DNA of 64,000 nucleotides from an uncultured Collinsella sp. (GTDB lineage: Bacteria > Actinomycetota > Coriobacteriia > Coriobacteriales > Coriobacteriaceae). Within the stretch, counting starts at the first letter, position 1. Every line of letters starts with the position of its first letter. The position numbers and the translations under genes were made by a program. The DNA is taken from assembly GCA_900539035.1 (NCBI GenBank), contig UQAU01000008.1, positions 8,698 to 72,697 of the forward strand, in the 5' to 3' direction. The notes under the pieces were generated by a model, which saw only the letters and a program-made list of their open reading frames with translations, searched no databases and was not told the DNA's origin. Positions 1-7,944 of this stretch are shown here, piece after piece.

Positions 1-319
1 CAAGCTGCGCTACCGCAGCTGGAACGACCAGCAGACCGGCCAGAAGCGCAGCGCGCTGGAGGTCGTGGTGGACGAGCTGGAGTTCATGAGCGGCCAGCAA
101 CAGCAGCAGGGCTACGCGCCGCAGCAGTACGCGCCCCAGGCGGCCCCGCAAGCGCCGCAGGCCCGCACGTACGGCCAGGGACGCCCCGCCCCGGCACCTG
201 CGCCGCAGCAGCCCGCCTACGCGCCGCAGCCGGCCACTCAACAGGCGTACGCGCCACAGCAGCCCGCGCCGCAGCAGCAGGCCATGCCCGATCTGTACGA
301 CGAGGATATCCCGTTTTAG
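1..319 (+). CDS. ssb: Single-stranded DNA-binding protein, C-terminal part
   Basis: The reading frame is already open at base 2, so the gene starts before the window. The visible part opens with the end of an OB fold (KLRYRSW, then VVVDELEFM), continues as a long Q/P/A/Y-rich flexible linker and ends in the acidic tip DLYDEDIPF. That tip is the signature by which SSB recruits other replication proteins. It is the first visible gene of the phage replication module and presumably coats single-stranded DNA during phage replication. Only the C-terminal third is present. Confidence 0.88.
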   Translation, partial: KLRYRSWNDQQTGQKRSALEVVVDELEFMSGQQQQQGYAPQQYAPQAAPQAPQARTYGQGRPAPAPAPQQPAYAPQPATQQAYAPQQPAPQQQAMPDLYDEDIPF

Positions 320-338
320 GGAAGGCGACGGCGACACT

Positions 339-1040
339 ATGGGCATGGTTATACACGACGACTTCTGGGCGGCCGCGCAGGCCATGCCCGAGAAGCAGCG
401 CGCGCCGTTCATCTACGCCATCGTCGAGTACCGGTTCACGGGCAAGGAGCCACAGGGCAGCCCCGCGTGGCTGCCTACCTTCCTGGTGCTCAAGGGCAGG
501 CTCGACATGGGCGACGAGAAGAGCGAGCGCGCAAGGAAGGCGGCCAACGCCCGCTGGGGCAACAGGCCGGGGAAGGAAGACGCGGTGGACGATGCGGCGG
601 CACGGGTGCAAGCCGATGCGCAAGCACATGCGGGAGCATATGCGGATACAGATGCAGTCGCACATGCGCAAGCAGATGCGGATGCACATGCAGGCGCATC
701 GAGTTGCGGCAATGCAGAGGTTGAGGTTGAGGTTGAGTATATAGATAACCCCTTAATCCCCTTTGACGAAATCGTGCATGCGCTCAACGAGGCAGCCGGC
801 ACCCGCTACCGCTCAAGCAGCGCCAAGACCCGCAGGCTGATACACGCCCGCTGGGCCGAGGGCTACCGCCTCCCCGACTTCCTGGCCGTCATCGACACGA
901 TGGCAGCCGAGTGGGCGGGCGACCCGAAGATGGCCAAGTACCTGCGGCCCTCCACGCTGTTCTCGCCGAAGTTCGAGGACTACGTGAACCGCGGCCCGAG
1001 GACCCGGAAGGAGGCCGACGGCTATGCCGAGTACGACTGA
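339..1040 (+). CDS. Phage replisome organiser (DnaD-like, conserved phage C-terminal domain)
   Basis: 233 aa. The C-terminal ~75 residues (YRSSS, KTRRLIHAR, DFLAVID, EWAGDPKMAKYLRP, TLFSPKFEDY) match the conserved phage C-terminal domain found in DnaD-like replication initiators that recruit the helicase loader. The middle is a low-complexity Ala/Asp/His linker encoded by 6-bp repeats (about 601-737), ending in EVEVEVE. Overlap with the downstream DnaC-type gene by 17 bases supports a joint initiation role. The start at 339 follows directly on a GGCGACAC motif. Family is fairly sure; exact biochemical role is inferred. Confidence 0.75.
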   Translation: MGMVIHDDFWAAAQAMPEKQRAPFIYAIVEYRFTGKEPQGSPAWLPTFLVLKGRLDMGDEKSERARKAANARWGNRPGKEDAVDDAAARVQADAQAHAGAYADTDAVAHAQADADAHAGASSCGNAEVEVEVEYIDNPLIPFDEIVHALNEAAGTRYRSSSAKTRRLIHARWAEGYRLPDFLAVIDTMAAEWAGDPKMAKYLRPSTLFSPKFEDYVNRGPRTRKEADGYAEYD

Positions 1041-1752
1041 GTGCCCCCACTGCGGGGCGCAGCTGGAGGTCCGCTACGTGGTGCTGGCTGGCCGCCGCAC
1101 CTTCTGCGGCTGGAAGCCGTGCGGCTGCCCGGGTGCCGTGGCGGAGCGCGACGAGCGTTCGCGCCTTGAGGCCAGGGCCAAGGCCGAGGAGGCCGCAGCC
1201 AAACGCCGCCGGGCCTACGAGCGGGCCGGAATCAAGCCCCGCTTCATGACGGCCGCCTCCCCCATGGCCGAGGGCATTGCCGCGAAGGTTGAGCAAGGGC
1301 GCGGGGCGTACATCTGCGGCCCCGTGGGAACCGGCAAGACCCACCTGGCGAGCGCCGTGGCGCGGCTCCTGGTGGACGGCGGCACCAGCGTGAGGGTGAC
1401 CGACATGCTGGGCGTGCTGGCCGCCATCAAGGGCACCTACGGCGGCGACGGCACCGAGGACGGCGTGCTGTCCAGGCTCTCCCGCGTGGGGTGCCTGGTG
1501 CTGGACGACCTGGGCAAGGAGTCCCCCACCGACTGGACGCTGGGGCAGGTGTTCCGCGTCGTGAACGACAGGTACGAGAACATGAGGCCCGTGGTCGTGA
1601 CCACGCAGTACGGCAAGAGCGACCTCATACGCCGCCTGGCCAAGAACGGCGACGAGGAGACGGCGGTGGCCATCGTGAGCCGCCTGTCGGAGATGTGCGA
1701 CAAGTACGAGCTGCAAGGCAAGGACAGGAGGCTATCGAATGGCAAACGTTGA
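1024..1752 (+). CDS. DnaC-like helicase loader ATPase
   Basis: 242 aa. An N-terminal cysteine cluster (CPHCG near residue 7, then C28 and CGC) is followed by a charged helix and an AAA+ ATPase core: Walker A GPVGTGKT (residues 99-106) and Walker B LVLDDLGKE (about 158-166), in the DnaC/IstB family arrangement. Such proteins load the replicative helicase at the phage origin. It overlaps the organiser gene upstream and the HNH gene downstream, so all three are probably translationally coupled. IstB-type transposition helper is the alternative but context favours replication. Confidence 0.85.
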   Translation: MPSTTECPHCGAQLEVRYVVLAGRRTFCGWKPCGCPGAVAERDERSRLEARAKAEEAAAKRRRAYERAGIKPRFMTAASPMAEGIAAKVEQGRGAYICGPVGTGKTHLASAVARLLVDGGTSVRVTDMLGVLAAIKGTYGGDGTEDGVLSRLSRVGCLVLDDLGKESPTDWTLGQVFRVVNDRYENMRPVVVTTQYGKSDLIRRLAKNGDEETAVAIVSRLSEMCDKYELQGKDRRLSNGKR

Positions 1753-2134
1753 CACGCTGCCCGAAATCCTGCGCCCCCTCATGGAGGGGCCGAGCATCGA
1801 GACGCCCAGGTGCGCCGTGTGCGGCGCGCCGTGGCCGCTCAACCGCCACCACATCGTGAGGCGCGGGGCGGGCAAGCTGTTCCGCGACGGGCGCGAGGTT
1901 CCCAAGCCCACGGTGATGCTGTGCGGCAGCGGCAACGGCAGCGGCTGCCACGGGCTGGCGCACGCCAACCGGCTGCACTTCCGCTGGGTCAGGGCCGAGC
2001 AGAGGTTCAACCGCCCCGCCCCGCCGGGCTCGGGGCACTGGGAGTACCTGCTGCTGCCGGAACCGACCAAGTACGCGGACGCCCTGGCCATGGACGGCTG
2101 GGGGCGGCTGCCGAGGGGCAGGCGGTGCATGTGA
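1739..2134 (+). CDS. HNH endonuclease-like protein
   Basis: 131 aa. The pattern CAVCG (residue ~24), NRHHIVRRG, CGSGNGSGCHG and AHANRLHF fits a zinc-stabilised HNH fold, with the paired histidines in NRHH as the presumed metal/catalytic site. It sits in the replication module, not beside terminase, where packaging-associated HNH proteins usually lie. A role in DNA processing or recombination is therefore possible but unproven. It overlaps neighbours on both sides (14 and 4 bases). Confidence 0.65.
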   Translation: MANVDTLPEILRPLMEGPSIETPRCAVCGAPWPLNRHHIVRRGAGKLFRDGREVPKPTVMLCGSGNGSGCHGLAHANRLHFRWVRAEQRFNRPAPPGSGHWEYLLLPEPTKYADALAMDGWGRLPRGRRCM

Positions 2135-2379
2135 GCGGGTACGAACCTTCAAGCGGGTGGAACCTCCCGCCCGGGTGCTTCGAGTCCGACCCCAGGGCAC
2201 CGTGGAACCGGCCCGACCCGTGGGAGGGCCGCACGTGCCGGGAGTGCCGCTTCTGCGGCCGCGTGCAGGGCGCTGGCGGCGAGGCCGTGTGCGCCTGCGA
2301 TGCCATGACTGGCGGCGGCCCCGACGTGGAGGCGGTAGACGAGACAAGCGAGGCATGCGAGTGCTTCGAGTTCGAATAG
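2131..2379 (+). CDS. Small cysteine-rich phage protein, function unknown
   Basis: 82 aa from GTG at 2131, overlapping the preceding stop by 4 bases (GTGA). It contains several Cys pairs (CRECRFCG, CACDA, CECFEFE) that could bind a metal, and an acidic C-terminus. No family is recognised. Translational coupling and preserved frame support that it is real. Confidence 0.55.
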   Translation: MSGYEPSSGWNLPPGCFESDPRAPWNRPDPWEGRTCRECRFCGRVQGAGGEAVCACDAMTGGGPDVEAVDETSEACECFEFE

Positions 2380-2390
2380 GAGACGAAACG

Positions 2391-2600
2391 ATGAAGAAGA
2401 CCTACGTGGTGGCCACGAAGAGCGACGTGGTGCTGGCGTTCGAGAGCAGATCGGACGCAGACGAGTACGCAGGCGAGCACGACGGCATGGCGGTGCTGCC
2501 GGTGCCGTGCGTGGGGGCCTACGAGTACCCCAGCGAGAGGTCGGCCACCGACTGGGACCGAATCGCCGACGCTCTGCCGAAGGGAGGCGAGCAGGCATGA
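2391..2600 (+). CDS. Small phage protein, function unknown
   Basis: 69 aa (MKKTYVVATKSDVV...). The ATG at 2391 is preceded by AGGAGAC, a fair ribosome binding site. The sequence looks like a small alpha/beta protein with an aromatic centre (AYEYP). It ends overlapping the next ATG by 4 bases. No family recognised. Confidence 0.55.
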   Translation: MKKTYVVATKSDVVLAFESRSDADEYAGEHDGMAVLPVPCVGAYEYPSERSATDWDRIADALPKGGEQA

Positions 2601-2788
2601 GGCTGTACATGTGCGCATGCGAACGCTGCGGCAAGGAGGTGCCGGCGACCCTGGCGGGTTACGCCAAGATGGTGCTGAGGAACAGCGCGCGAATCGACGG
2701 CAAGGCAAGGGCCTTGTGCCCGGAGTGCGCCGAGAGCCTGCGGGCGTGGTTCCTCGCAGGCGCGGTGAAGCCGGAAGGAAGGGAGTAG
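2597..2788 (+). CDS. Small zinc-ribbon protein
   Basis: 63 aa. Two CxxC pairs (CERC about residue 8, CPEC about residue 46) separated by a short helix suggest a zinc ribbon. ATGA overlap with the preceding gene indicates coupling. Function unknown; likely one of the accessory host-takeover ORFs in this cluster. Confidence 0.55.
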   Translation: MRLYMCACERCGKEVPATLAGYAKMVLRNSARIDGKARALCPECAESLRAWFLAGAVKPEGRE

Positions 2789-2790
2789 CC

Positions 2791-3282
2791 ATGGGAATCA
2801 TCTGCGATACCTGCGGGCGCGATATCGACGCCCTGGGGCAGGACAACATGGGCGTGGACGAGCCGCTGTGCGAGGACTGCTGGAACGAGCGGCAGAGCCA
2901 CGCGGTGGGGTCTCTGCGCCGCGAGGTACGCGAGCTGAGGTCCGAGAACGCACGATTGCGCGAAAAGCTGGACGCCAAGGCCGAAAAGGCTGTCGCGCAT
3001 CTGAAAGTGGAGGTAGGCCCCGCGCTCGGGGTCGCCGCCCTGCGCCTGAGCATCGAGAACGCGTACGAAACGAGCCGAGAGCGCGCCCTGGCGCTCACGA
3101 AGCTGGACGAGTGCAGGCTGTGGCTGGGATGCTGCGAGCCCAAGGAGACGGCGGCTCCCGCTGCGGGCAGCGCGGCCCAAAACGCCGCCGCACCGTGCCT
3201 GAAGGAGGAAGGCTTCGCCATGCTGGGGCAGGATGCCCTGCGCAAGGTCGCCAAGCCCATGCTGCGGATGGCGGTGGAGTAG
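2791..3282 (+). CDS. Zinc-ribbon / coiled-coil protein with Acb2/Tad1-like domain (candidate anti-defence)
   Basis: 163 aa. Residues 5-30 hold two CxxC pairs (C5/C8, C27/C30), residues ~38-68 a charged coiled coil, and residues ~72-115 a helical segment ending in SRERALALTKLDECRLWLG (95-113). That last pattern (SRE-x-ALAxTKLxE-x-x-xW) is what I associate with the Acb2/Tad1 hairpin family of phage cyclic-nucleotide sponges that block CBASS or Thoeris signalling. The N-terminal extension is not part of that family. The call rests on motif memory, not a search; the mechanism is inference. Confidence 0.5.
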   Translation: MGIICDTCGRDIDALGQDNMGVDEPLCEDCWNERQSHAVGSLRREVRELRSENARLREKLDAKAEKAVAHLKVEVGPALGVAALRLSIENAYETSRERALALTKLDECRLWLGCCEPKETAAPAAGSAAQNAAAPCLKEEGFAMLGQDALRKVAKPMLRMAVE

Positions 3283-3284
3283 CC

Positions 3285-3467
3285 ATGGAGCAGCAGACGA
3301 GGAAGAAGCGCCGACCCAGCATCGAGGTGCGCTGCCCGAAGTGCGGCATGCGCGAGATATGGCACCACCTGCCAAGGGGCGGCGACCGCTGCCGCTGGTG
3401 CGGGCACCTGTTCGAGGACTTCACGTACCGCAAGGTCGGCCCTGGTGCGGAGGAGGACGCGCGATGA
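3285..3467 (+). CDS. Small zinc-ribbon protein
   Basis: 60 aa. The arrangement CPKCGMREIW, then CRWCGHLF is a canonical four-cysteine zinc ribbon of the kind seen in small phage regulators. A basic start (RKKRR) and compact size suggest nucleic-acid binding. It overlaps the next gene by 4 bases. Specific role unknown. Confidence 0.55.
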   Translation: MEQQTRKKRRPSIEVRCPKCGMREIWHHLPRGGDRCRWCGHLFEDFTYRKVGPGAEEDAR

Positions 3468-3685
3468 CGAACTGGGAGCACTTCTTCGGAACGCCCGAGC
3501 GCGCCGCGCAGATGGAGGTGGAGTTCCAGCCGTGGCCGCTCATCATCATCGTGAAGCGCACGAGCCGAATGAGCGCATGCACGTCGAGCCACCAGCTCGT
3601 AGAGTGGTTCTACGAGGAGGCCGAATACCTGAAATGGCTCAAGGCCGAGCACGACGACGGCACCATCAGATGGGAGGACGAATGA
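3464..3685 (+). CDS. Small phage protein, function unknown
   Basis: 73 aa, starting in an ATGA overlap with the preceding zinc ribbon. The sequence has a beta-like core (PWPLIIIVKR) and an acidic amphipathic C-terminus rich in Trp/Glu/Tyr. No family recognised; retained because of coupling on both sides. Confidence 0.5.
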   Translation: MTNWEHFFGTPERAAQMEVEFQPWPLIIIVKRTSRMSACTSSHQLVEWFYEEAEYLKWLKAEHDDGTIRWEDE

Positions 3686-3816
3686 ACCGCCCGGGGTGCA
3701 ACTGGGGCTGCCTGCTTTTCATAGCGGCGGCGATCGCCATAGACGTGGCCGCGTTCTTCGCCATGCGCGCGCTGGCGGCCGGCCTCGTGGCCTTGGCAGC
3801 GGCGGCGTGCGGGTAG
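3682..3816 (+). CDS. Small membrane protein
   Basis: 44 aa, ATGA overlap with the gene before. After MNRPGCNWGC the rest is almost entirely hydrophobic (LLFIAAAIAIDVAAFF, then an Ala/Leu-rich run), so one or two membrane helices are expected. It is the last gene before a terminator. Function unknown. Confidence 0.45.
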   Translation: MNRPGCNWGCLLFIAAAIAIDVAAFFAMRALAAGLVALAAAACG

Positions 3817-3844
3817 GGACAACCGAATACGGAAATAGGCAGAG

Positions 3845-3868
3845 GGCCGTCCTTCGGGGCGGCCTTTT
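3845..3868 (+). terminator. Rho-independent terminator
   Basis: An 8-bp GC stem closed by a TTCG tetraloop is followed by TTTT. It ends the early small-ORF operon; a GGCGACAC motif follows at 3877. Confidence 0.8.
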
Positions 3869-3919
3869 CCGTGCCCGGCGACACGCTTGCGACCATATGG
3901 GCCGAGAGATAGGAGACGC

Positions 3920-4702
3920 ATGGCGAGAGGCGAGACATACGAGGAGTTCACGGCGAAGTTCGAGCCGAAGAGGACGACGGACGACTGCTACACCCCGCCC
4001 GAGGTGTACGACTGCGTGCTGCGGTGGGCGCACCGGGAGTACGGGTTCGACCTGGCGAAGGTGGCGCGCCCGTTCTATCCGGGCGGCGACTACGAGCGCG
4101 AGGAGTACCCGCAGGGCTGCACGGTGGTGGACAACCCGCCGTTCTCCATCCTGAGCAAGATCGTCAAGCACTACCAGGAGCGCGGCGTGGGCTTCTTCCT
4201 GTTCGCCCCCACCCTGACGTGCATGGGCATCCGCAACTGCTGCAAGGTCGTGACGGGCGCCGGCGTGACGTACGCCAACGGCGCAAGCGTCAACACGTCG
4301 TTCGTGACCAACCTCGACCCCGCCCAGGCTCGCAGCGCGCCCGACCTGCGCTCCGAGCTGGATGCCGCGATAGAGCGCCTGCGCCGCGAGAAGGCCAAGG
4401 CGCTGCCGAAGTACGAGTACCCGGACGAGGTGCTGACCGCGCCCATGCTGGCGCGCTACTCCAAGTACGGCATCGACTTCCGCGTGGGGCCGCAGGAGTG
4501 CAGCTTCACGAGGGCGCTCGACGCGCAGCGCGGGCAGGGCAAGGCGATATACGGCAGCGGCTACCTCATATCAGAGCGTGCAGCCGCAGAGCGTGCAGCC
4601 GCAGAGCGTGCAGCCGCAGAGCGTGCAGCCGCAGAGCGTGCAGCCGCAGAGCGTTTCGCGCTTTCGCCGCGCGAGCGCGATGTGATCGCGTCGCTTGGCT
4701 AG
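3920..4702 (+). CDS. Phage DNA adenine methyltransferase
   Basis: 260 aa from ATG at 3920 (AGGAGACGC before it). N-terminal TTDDCYTPPEVYD and central VVDNPPFSI are the features of phage adenine-specific methylases of the EcoRI-methylase-like type; NPPF is the catalytic motif IV. No partner restriction enzyme is nearby, so it is probably a solitary methylase that alters phage DNA to resist host restriction or time packaging. The C-terminus carries five ERAAA repeats encoded by an exact 15-bp tandem repeat, an unusual helical extension likely to vary in length between isolates. Confidence 0.75.
   Translation: MARGETYEEFTAKFEPKRTTDDCYTPPEVYDCVLRWAHREYGFDLAKVARPFYPGGDYEREEYPQGCTVVDNPPFSILSKIVKHYQERGVGFFLFAPTLTCMGIRNCCKVVTGAGVTYANGASVNTSFVTNLDPAQARSAPDLRSELDAAIERLRREKAKALPKYEYPDEVLTAPMLARYSKYGIDFRVGPQECSFTRALDAQRGQGKAIYGSGYLISERAAAERAAAERAAAERAAAERAAAERFALSPRERDVIASLG
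4572..4654 (+). repeat. 15-bp tandem repeat, 5.5 copies, inside methylase gene
   Basis: Unit CAGAGCGTGCAGCCG, copies at 4572, 4587, 4602, 4617 and 4632 plus a half copy. The multiple-of-three period keeps the frame and adds ERAAA per unit, so copy-number change would alter only the tail length. Confidence 0.97.
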
Positions 4703-4731
4703 CGCGAAACTAATCAGGAAGGAGGCCGCAG

Positions 4732-5163
4732 GTGCCCAAGAAGGACAAGCCGCTCACGGCGAAGCAGGAGGCGTTCGCCCGCGAGATGGCCAAGCCCCGC
4801 GCCAAGCAGCAGGACGCGTACCGCGCGGCCTACGACTGCAAGCGGATGAACTACAACTCGATAAGCTGCGCCGCCTCCAAGCTGATGCGCGACCCACGAA
4901 TCGCGCACAGAATCCAGGAAATCCGCGACGCGGCCGCCAAGGACTGCCGCTGGGAGCTGCAGGACGCGGCCGCCCCGCTGTTCGAGGTGCTGGACGGCGC
5001 GCTGCCCATCTTCCGCCGCCAGGCGGCCGAGGGCAGCATCAACGGCGACGCGCGCCTGGCCATAACCGAGAGCGTGAAGCTGCTCAACGACATGTTCGGC
5101 GTGGACGGCGCGAAGGCCGCCATGGCGGAGGCGGGGGTGACCATCGTTGACGACCTCGGTTAG
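4732..5163 (+). CDS. terS: Terminase small subunit
   Basis: 143 aa, GTG start with AAGGAGG just upstream. The N-terminal LTAKQEAFAREM, DAYRAAY and SAASKLMRDPRI-like pattern (here SCAASKLMRDPRI) is typical of the Terminase_2 family, whose helix-turn-helix binds the packaging site. The C-terminal part would oligomerise and contact TerL. It overlaps terL by 17 bases, the usual packaging pair order. Confidence 0.88.
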   Translation: MPKKDKPLTAKQEAFAREMAKPRAKQQDAYRAAYDCKRMNYNSISCAASKLMRDPRIAHRIQEIRDAAAKDCRWELQDAAAPLFEVLDGALPIFRRQAAEGSINGDARLAITESVKLLNDMFGVDGAKAAMAEAGVTIVDDLG

Positions 5164-6430
5164 GCTCTCGGACGTCGTGGCCTCCGTGTTCGCCGGCGTG
5201 TGGCGCTCCATCAAGGCGCACGAGTTCACGCACTACTGGTTCAAGGGCGGGCGCAACTCCACCAAGTCGTCGTTCATATCCATCGCCATCGTGCTGCTGA
5301 TCATGCGCAACCCGGAGGCCAACGCCGTCGTGCTGCGCAAGGTCGGCAACACGCTGCGCACGTCCGTGTACGAGCAGATAGGCTGGGCGTGCGACGTGCT
5401 GGGCGTGGCGCACCTGTTCGACTTCGGCCTGTCCCCCATGGAGGTGACGTACCGCCCCACCGGGCAGGTCATACGCTTTGTGGGATGCGACAAGCCGAAG
5501 AAGCTGAAGTCCGCGAAGTTCCGCACCGGCTACTGCGCCGTGGTGTGGTTCGAGGAGGTAGACGAGTTCGACGGCATGGACGAGGTGCGCAGCGTGCTGG
5601 CCACGTTCCTGCGCGGCGGCGACATGTTCTGGGTGTTCTACAGCTACAACCCTCCCCGCTCGGCTCGCAACTGGGTGAACAAGGAGGCGCGCGACCTGGA
5701 GGCCCACCCGGGCGAGGACGGGCGCTTCATATGCCACACCACGTACCTGGACGTCATAGACGAGCACCCCGAGTGGATAAGCGCCGCCGCGCTGGCGGAG
5801 GCCGAGCGCAGCCGCCGCAAGACGCCCGAGTCCTACCGCTGGCAATGGCTCGGCGAGGTCATCGGCACGGGCTCCGAGGTGTTCCCCGACAAGCTGCTGG
5901 ACATACGCCCCATAACGGACGAGGAGCGCGCGTCCATCTCGCTGCGCTCGTTCGGCGTGGACGCGGGCAGCGTCCACCCGTGGGTGTTCATAGAGGCGGG
6001 TTACGACGAGAACGAGCGCGTGCTGTACCTGCTGGACGAGGAGAGCCGCCAGGGAACCGAGGCCATCGACGTCAAGACCGCCGAGCTGGTGGCGGCCAAG
6101 CTGCAGGCGGCCGAGGACCCCGCCGCCGACGTGTGGTGCGACAGCGCGGCGCGCGGCATGATCCTCTACTACCAGGAGCAGGGCATCGGCGCGCAGAAGT
6201 CGCTCAAGCAGGGCCTGAACGCGCCCAAGAGCCGCATCAGGTGGATGCAGAACCTTACGCGCATAGTCATCGACCCCGACCGCTGCCCGCTCGCCGCCAA
6301 GGAGTTCCCCGAGTTCGAGTACGTGTCGAACGGGCAGGGCGACATAACCGAGACACTGCCGAAGGTGAACGACGACGCGATAGACGCGGCGGGCTACGCC
6401 GCAGGACTGTGGATAAGGAGCAACCTCTGA
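5147..6430 (+). CDS. terL: Terminase large subunit (PBSX-type)
   Basis: 427 aa if TTG at 5147 is used; GTG at 5177 is the alternative. The packaging ATPase region shows a modified Walker A, KGGRNSTKSS (33-42), and Walker B VVWFEEVDEF. The C-terminal nuclease half begins around SFGVDAGS and includes VWCDSAAR. The layout and length match PBSX/phage-like terminases that cut concatemers and pump DNA through the portal. The portal gene follows with a 1-base overlap. Confidence 0.93.
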   Translation: MTTSVRLSDVVASVFAGVWRSIKAHEFTHYWFKGGRNSTKSSFISIAIVLLIMRNPEANAVVLRKVGNTLRTSVYEQIGWACDVLGVAHLFDFGLSPMEVTYRPTGQVIRFVGCDKPKKLKSAKFRTGYCAVVWFEEVDEFDGMDEVRSVLATFLRGGDMFWVFYSYNPPRSARNWVNKEARDLEAHPGEDGRFICHTTYLDVIDEHPEWISAAALAEAERSRRKTPESYRWQWLGEVIGTGSEVFPDKLLDIRPITDEERASISLRSFGVDAGSVHPWVFIEAGYDENERVLYLLDEESRQGTEAIDVKTAELVAAKLQAAEDPAADVWCDSAARGMILYYQEQGIGAQKSLKQGLNAPKSRIRWMQNLTRIVIDPDRCPLAAKEFPEFEYVSNGQGDITETLPKVNDDAIDAAGYAAGLWIRSNL

Positions 6431-7944
6431 TGGAGAAGCGAGGCAACACGGGCTACGCCGAGGCGTGGCTGCGCCGCATGGGATACCAGCCGGACACCCG
6501 CATGCAGGGCATGGTGGGCGTCTGGTTCGGCTGGTTCGCGGCGAACAACGGCTGGTACCACTACAGCGAGCGGCGCGGCTTCCGCGTGTACAAGCGCGAG
6601 CGCGCCAGCCTGCACCCGGCGGCGCTCGTGGCCGACGAGTGGGCCAGTCTGCTCATGAACAAGAGCACGATCATCTCCAGCACGAGCGACGAGCGCCGCG
6701 CCTGGATGGCGCGCTACTTCGCCAACCCCAAGGCGACGGGCGGCGTCGGCGACGAGGGGCACGAGGACGGCCAGGCCGCGCAGCAGCCCACGGAGGACAG
6801 CGACGCGCCCACATCGTTCGCCATGGACAACGCCGACTTCATAGCCCGCGCGTTCGCCATGGGCACGGGCGCGTGGGTCATCGAGCCGCGAGGCGTGACC
6901 GACAGCGCCTACACGCCCGACGCCGAGCTGCGCATCGTGCGCTACGACGCCACGCAGATAGTCCCGCTCACGTGGAGCGCCGACGACTGCACGCAGTGCG
7001 CGTTCGTGGGCCGCGTGGAGGCCGCCGGGCGCGACTACGACCAGTGCCAGGCCCACGTGCTCAAGGGCGGCACCTACCACATCCTCACGCAGCTGTTCGA
7101 CACCAAGACGCACAAGCAGGTGGCGGTCGAGGGCATCAGCGCCGACATGGACACGCGCTGCACCCGCCCGCTTTTCGCGCTGGTGCGCCCCGCCGTGTCG
7201 AACCGCTTCTACGATTACTGCGCGATGGGCGCGAGCGTGTACTGCAACGCCGTGGGGGCCATGAAGGTGGTCGACGAGGCCGCCACCTCCCTGCTCGACC
7301 ACATTCGCGTGGGCCGCCCGCGCACGTTCGTGGACAAGACCCTCATAGAGTCCAAGACCGACAAGGGGCCGGACGGCAGCCTCACGAAGACCTACTACGC
7401 CTTCGGCGAGGCCGACGACACCATCTTCAGCATGAACCCCGGCGACGAGGGGTCGGCCAAGATTCAGACCGTTCAGAGCGACCTCAAGGCCGACGAGAAC
7501 GCCAGCGCCATCAACACGGGCCTGCGCCTGCTGTCGGTGGCGTGCGGCTTCGGCAACGGCTACTTCTCCTGGGAGTCGCACACGGGCCTGAAGACCGCCA
7601 AGGAGGTGGCGGCCGACAACTCGCAGCTGATGCGATCCATCCACCGGCACGAGAACGCCCTGCGCAAGTCCATCGTGCGCCTCGTGAACGGCATGGCCGA
7701 CGCGTGCCGCAGCATCAAGGGCGAGGCCGTGCCCTACGGCGACGTCACCGTGGACTTCGACGACTCCATCATCAGCGACACGCAGAGCGCGCGCGAGATG
7801 GCCATGAGCGAGGTCGGCGCGGGCATCATGGCCCCGTGGGAGTACCGCCGCCGCTTCTACGGCGAGACCAGCAACGAGGCCAAGGCCAACGTGCCCGAGC
7901 AGCAGGGCGGCGCGTTCGACATGCTGGGCGACGGGCTCGCCTGA
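6430..7944 (+). CDS. Portal protein (SPP1 gp6-like)
   Basis: 504 aa. Position directly after terL, length and the motifs LVADEWASLLMNK (clip/wing start), RPAVSNRFYDYCAMGASVY and the C-terminal FDDSIISD...EVGAGIMAPWEYR all fit SPP1-type portals. It would form the dodecameric vertex channel. Overlaps the next head gene by one base, TGATG. Confidence 0.9.
   Translation: MEKRGNTGYAEAWLRRMGYQPDTRMQGMVGVWFGWFAANNGWYHYSERRGFRVYKRERASLHPAALVADEWASLLMNKSTIISSTSDERRAWMARYFANPKATGGVGDEGHEDGQAAQQPTEDSDAPTSFAMDNADFIARAFAMGTGAWVIEPRGVTDSAYTPDAELRIVRYDATQIVPLTWSADDCTQCAFVGRVEAAGRDYDQCQAHVLKGGTYHILTQLFDTKTHKQVAVEGISADMDTRCTRPLFALVRPAVSNRFYDYCAMGASVYCNAVGAMKVVDEAATSLLDHIRVGRPRTFVDKTLIESKTDKGPDGSLTKTYYAFGEADDTIFSMNPGDEGSAKIQTVQSDLKADENASAINTGLRLLSVACGFGNGYFSWESHTGLKTAKEVAADNSQLMRSIHRHENALRKSIVRLVNGMADACRSIKGEAVPYGDVTVDFDDSIISDTQSAREMAMSEVGAGIMAPWEYRRRFYGETSNEAKANVPEQQGGAFDMLGDGLA

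Noticed and set aside
84..802. Long minus-strand and alternative-frame ORFs across the replication organiser gene
   Set aside because: They are products of the high GC content and hexamer repeats; the plus-frame protein has a recognised C-terminal domain and overlapping neighbours.
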